From assembly GCA_030528025.1 (NCBI GenBank), contig JAUMZP010000001.1, positions 1-64,000 on the forward strand: DNA of 64,000 nucleotides, given 5' to 3'. Below, one piece after another: positions 63,696-64,000 of the stretch. Source of the DNA: Candidatus Saccharimonadota bacterium. Lineage in GTDB: Bacteria; Patescibacteriota; Saccharimonadia; Saccharimonadales; Saccharimonadaceae. The first letter of the stretch is position 1, and each line of letters begins with the position of its first letter. The position numbers and the translations under genes were made by a program. Under the pieces are notes generated by a model. That model was not told the origin of the DNA. It did no database searches and saw only the letters and a list, made by a program, of their open reading frames with translations.

Positions 63696-64000
63696 TTATT
63701 CCACCGCTGCTATGTTTTTTACGTAGTTTTCCAGTAATGGCTGATAGCTCTCACTGATGAATCCGGTGTTGTGCAGCTTCGACAAATTCATATCGCTATA
63801 CATTGGTCGAGGTGCAAACGGAATCTTATCTTTACTATACTCTTGTGTTGACACTTTTACAACCCTATCGCGATCGTGCCCTGCATATTCGAAGATATCT
63901 TCGGCAAGCTCTGCCCACGACTTGATCGGCCCGGAGTTAGAGACATGATACAAACCATACTCAGCTTTGGTGTCTATCAAATGCTTGGTGGCACGCGCAA
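63696..64000 (-). CDS. Second dTDP-4-dehydrorhamnose-reductase-like protein, partial
   Basis: The 5' part lies beyond the window; the last 100 or so codons are present. They align by eye along their length with the C-terminus of the rfbD product at 57782-58639 (YGLYHVSNSGPIKSWAELA against YGTYNVTNSGPLVSWADIT; FAPRPMYSDMNLSKL against VAPRPLNSDLGLDKL). A paralogue of RmlD, perhaps for another deoxysugar or an allelic extra copy. Any start at the TTG near 63980 would be spurious because the frame stays open to the window edge. 16 bp downstream is the GT8 gene in the same direction. Confidence 0.88.
   Translation of the reverse strand, partial: ARATKHLIDTKAEYGLYHVSNSGPIKSWAELAEDIFEYAGHDRDRVVKVSTQEYSKDKIPFAPRPMYSDMNLSKLHNTGFISESYQPLLENYVKNIAAVE

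Overview
The window looks like a chromosome segment of a Candidate Phyla Radiation bacterium, most probably a Saccharibacteria (TM7) member. The reasons are a complete type IV pilus assembly operon in a gene-dense layout, ComEC-type DNA uptake, a minimal but genuine peptidoglycan and surface-polysaccharide toolkit, almost no biosynthetic metabolism, and surface proteins with Cys...RNPATGRC repeats. TGA works as a stop (many ATGA stop/start overlaps), so this is not one of the UGA-recoding CPR lineages. The assignment is inference; there is no 16S rRNA gene in the window.

Layout. 1-4.3 kb: two tRNA-Pro genes, phosphoglycerate mutase, a small exported protein, enolase, a sortase. 4.3-6.9 kb: RNase Y and the TsaB/TsaE pair for tRNA t6A. 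7-13.4 kb: type IV pilus genes pilB-pilC and pilM-pilN-pilO plus a small membrane protein, then a PRC-barrel protein. 13.4-25 kb: recombination and cell-wall genes (recX, recA, a pilin, a PH-domain membrane protein, ruvB, a HIT protein, an HD protein, ruvA, a class A penicillin-binding protein, ruvC). 25-29.7 kb: a large repeat-bearing surface protein, tRNA-Lys, comEC and yebC. 29.8-35.8 kb: an operon-like block of three ATP-grasp ligases, one fused to a retropepsin-like peptidase, led by a DUF1704/MATCAP-type metallopeptidase. This is the best candidate for an undescribed peptide-tagging and untagging system. 36-43.3 kb: CIRCE-controlled dnaJ, radC, a YcgR/YcgQ-like permease pair with a propeller protein, and a trifunctional RNA end-healing and sealing enzyme. 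43.5-48.9 kb: polysaccharide deacetylase, tRNA-Asn, a beta-lactamase-fold protein, a LexA-DNA-binding-domain-only regulator and an O-antigen-ligase-like protein. 49-64 kb: surface polysaccharide genes (polyprenyl phosphotransferase, glycosyltransferases, glmS, galE, a complete dTDP-rhamnose set rfbB/C/D/A, and the 3' part of a second rfbD paralogue).

Working together: pili plus ComEC could import DNA, and RecA, RecX, RuvABC and RadC would process it. Galactose, rhamnose and other glycosyl genes would build a polymer on a lipid carrier; PBP1A, the deacetylase, the beta-lactamase-like protein and the sortase shape the wall.

The most striking pattern is regulatory. At least 15 genes, many of them first genes, have a -10 hexamer (TATAAT, TATACT, TACAAT or TACACT) followed by exactly six bases and then ATG, which puts the predicted transcription start on the A of the start codon. 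Leaderless transcription therefore seems a standard mode here, alongside a second class of genes with strong Shine-Dalgarno leaders. I saw no IS element, prophage or CRISPR array.
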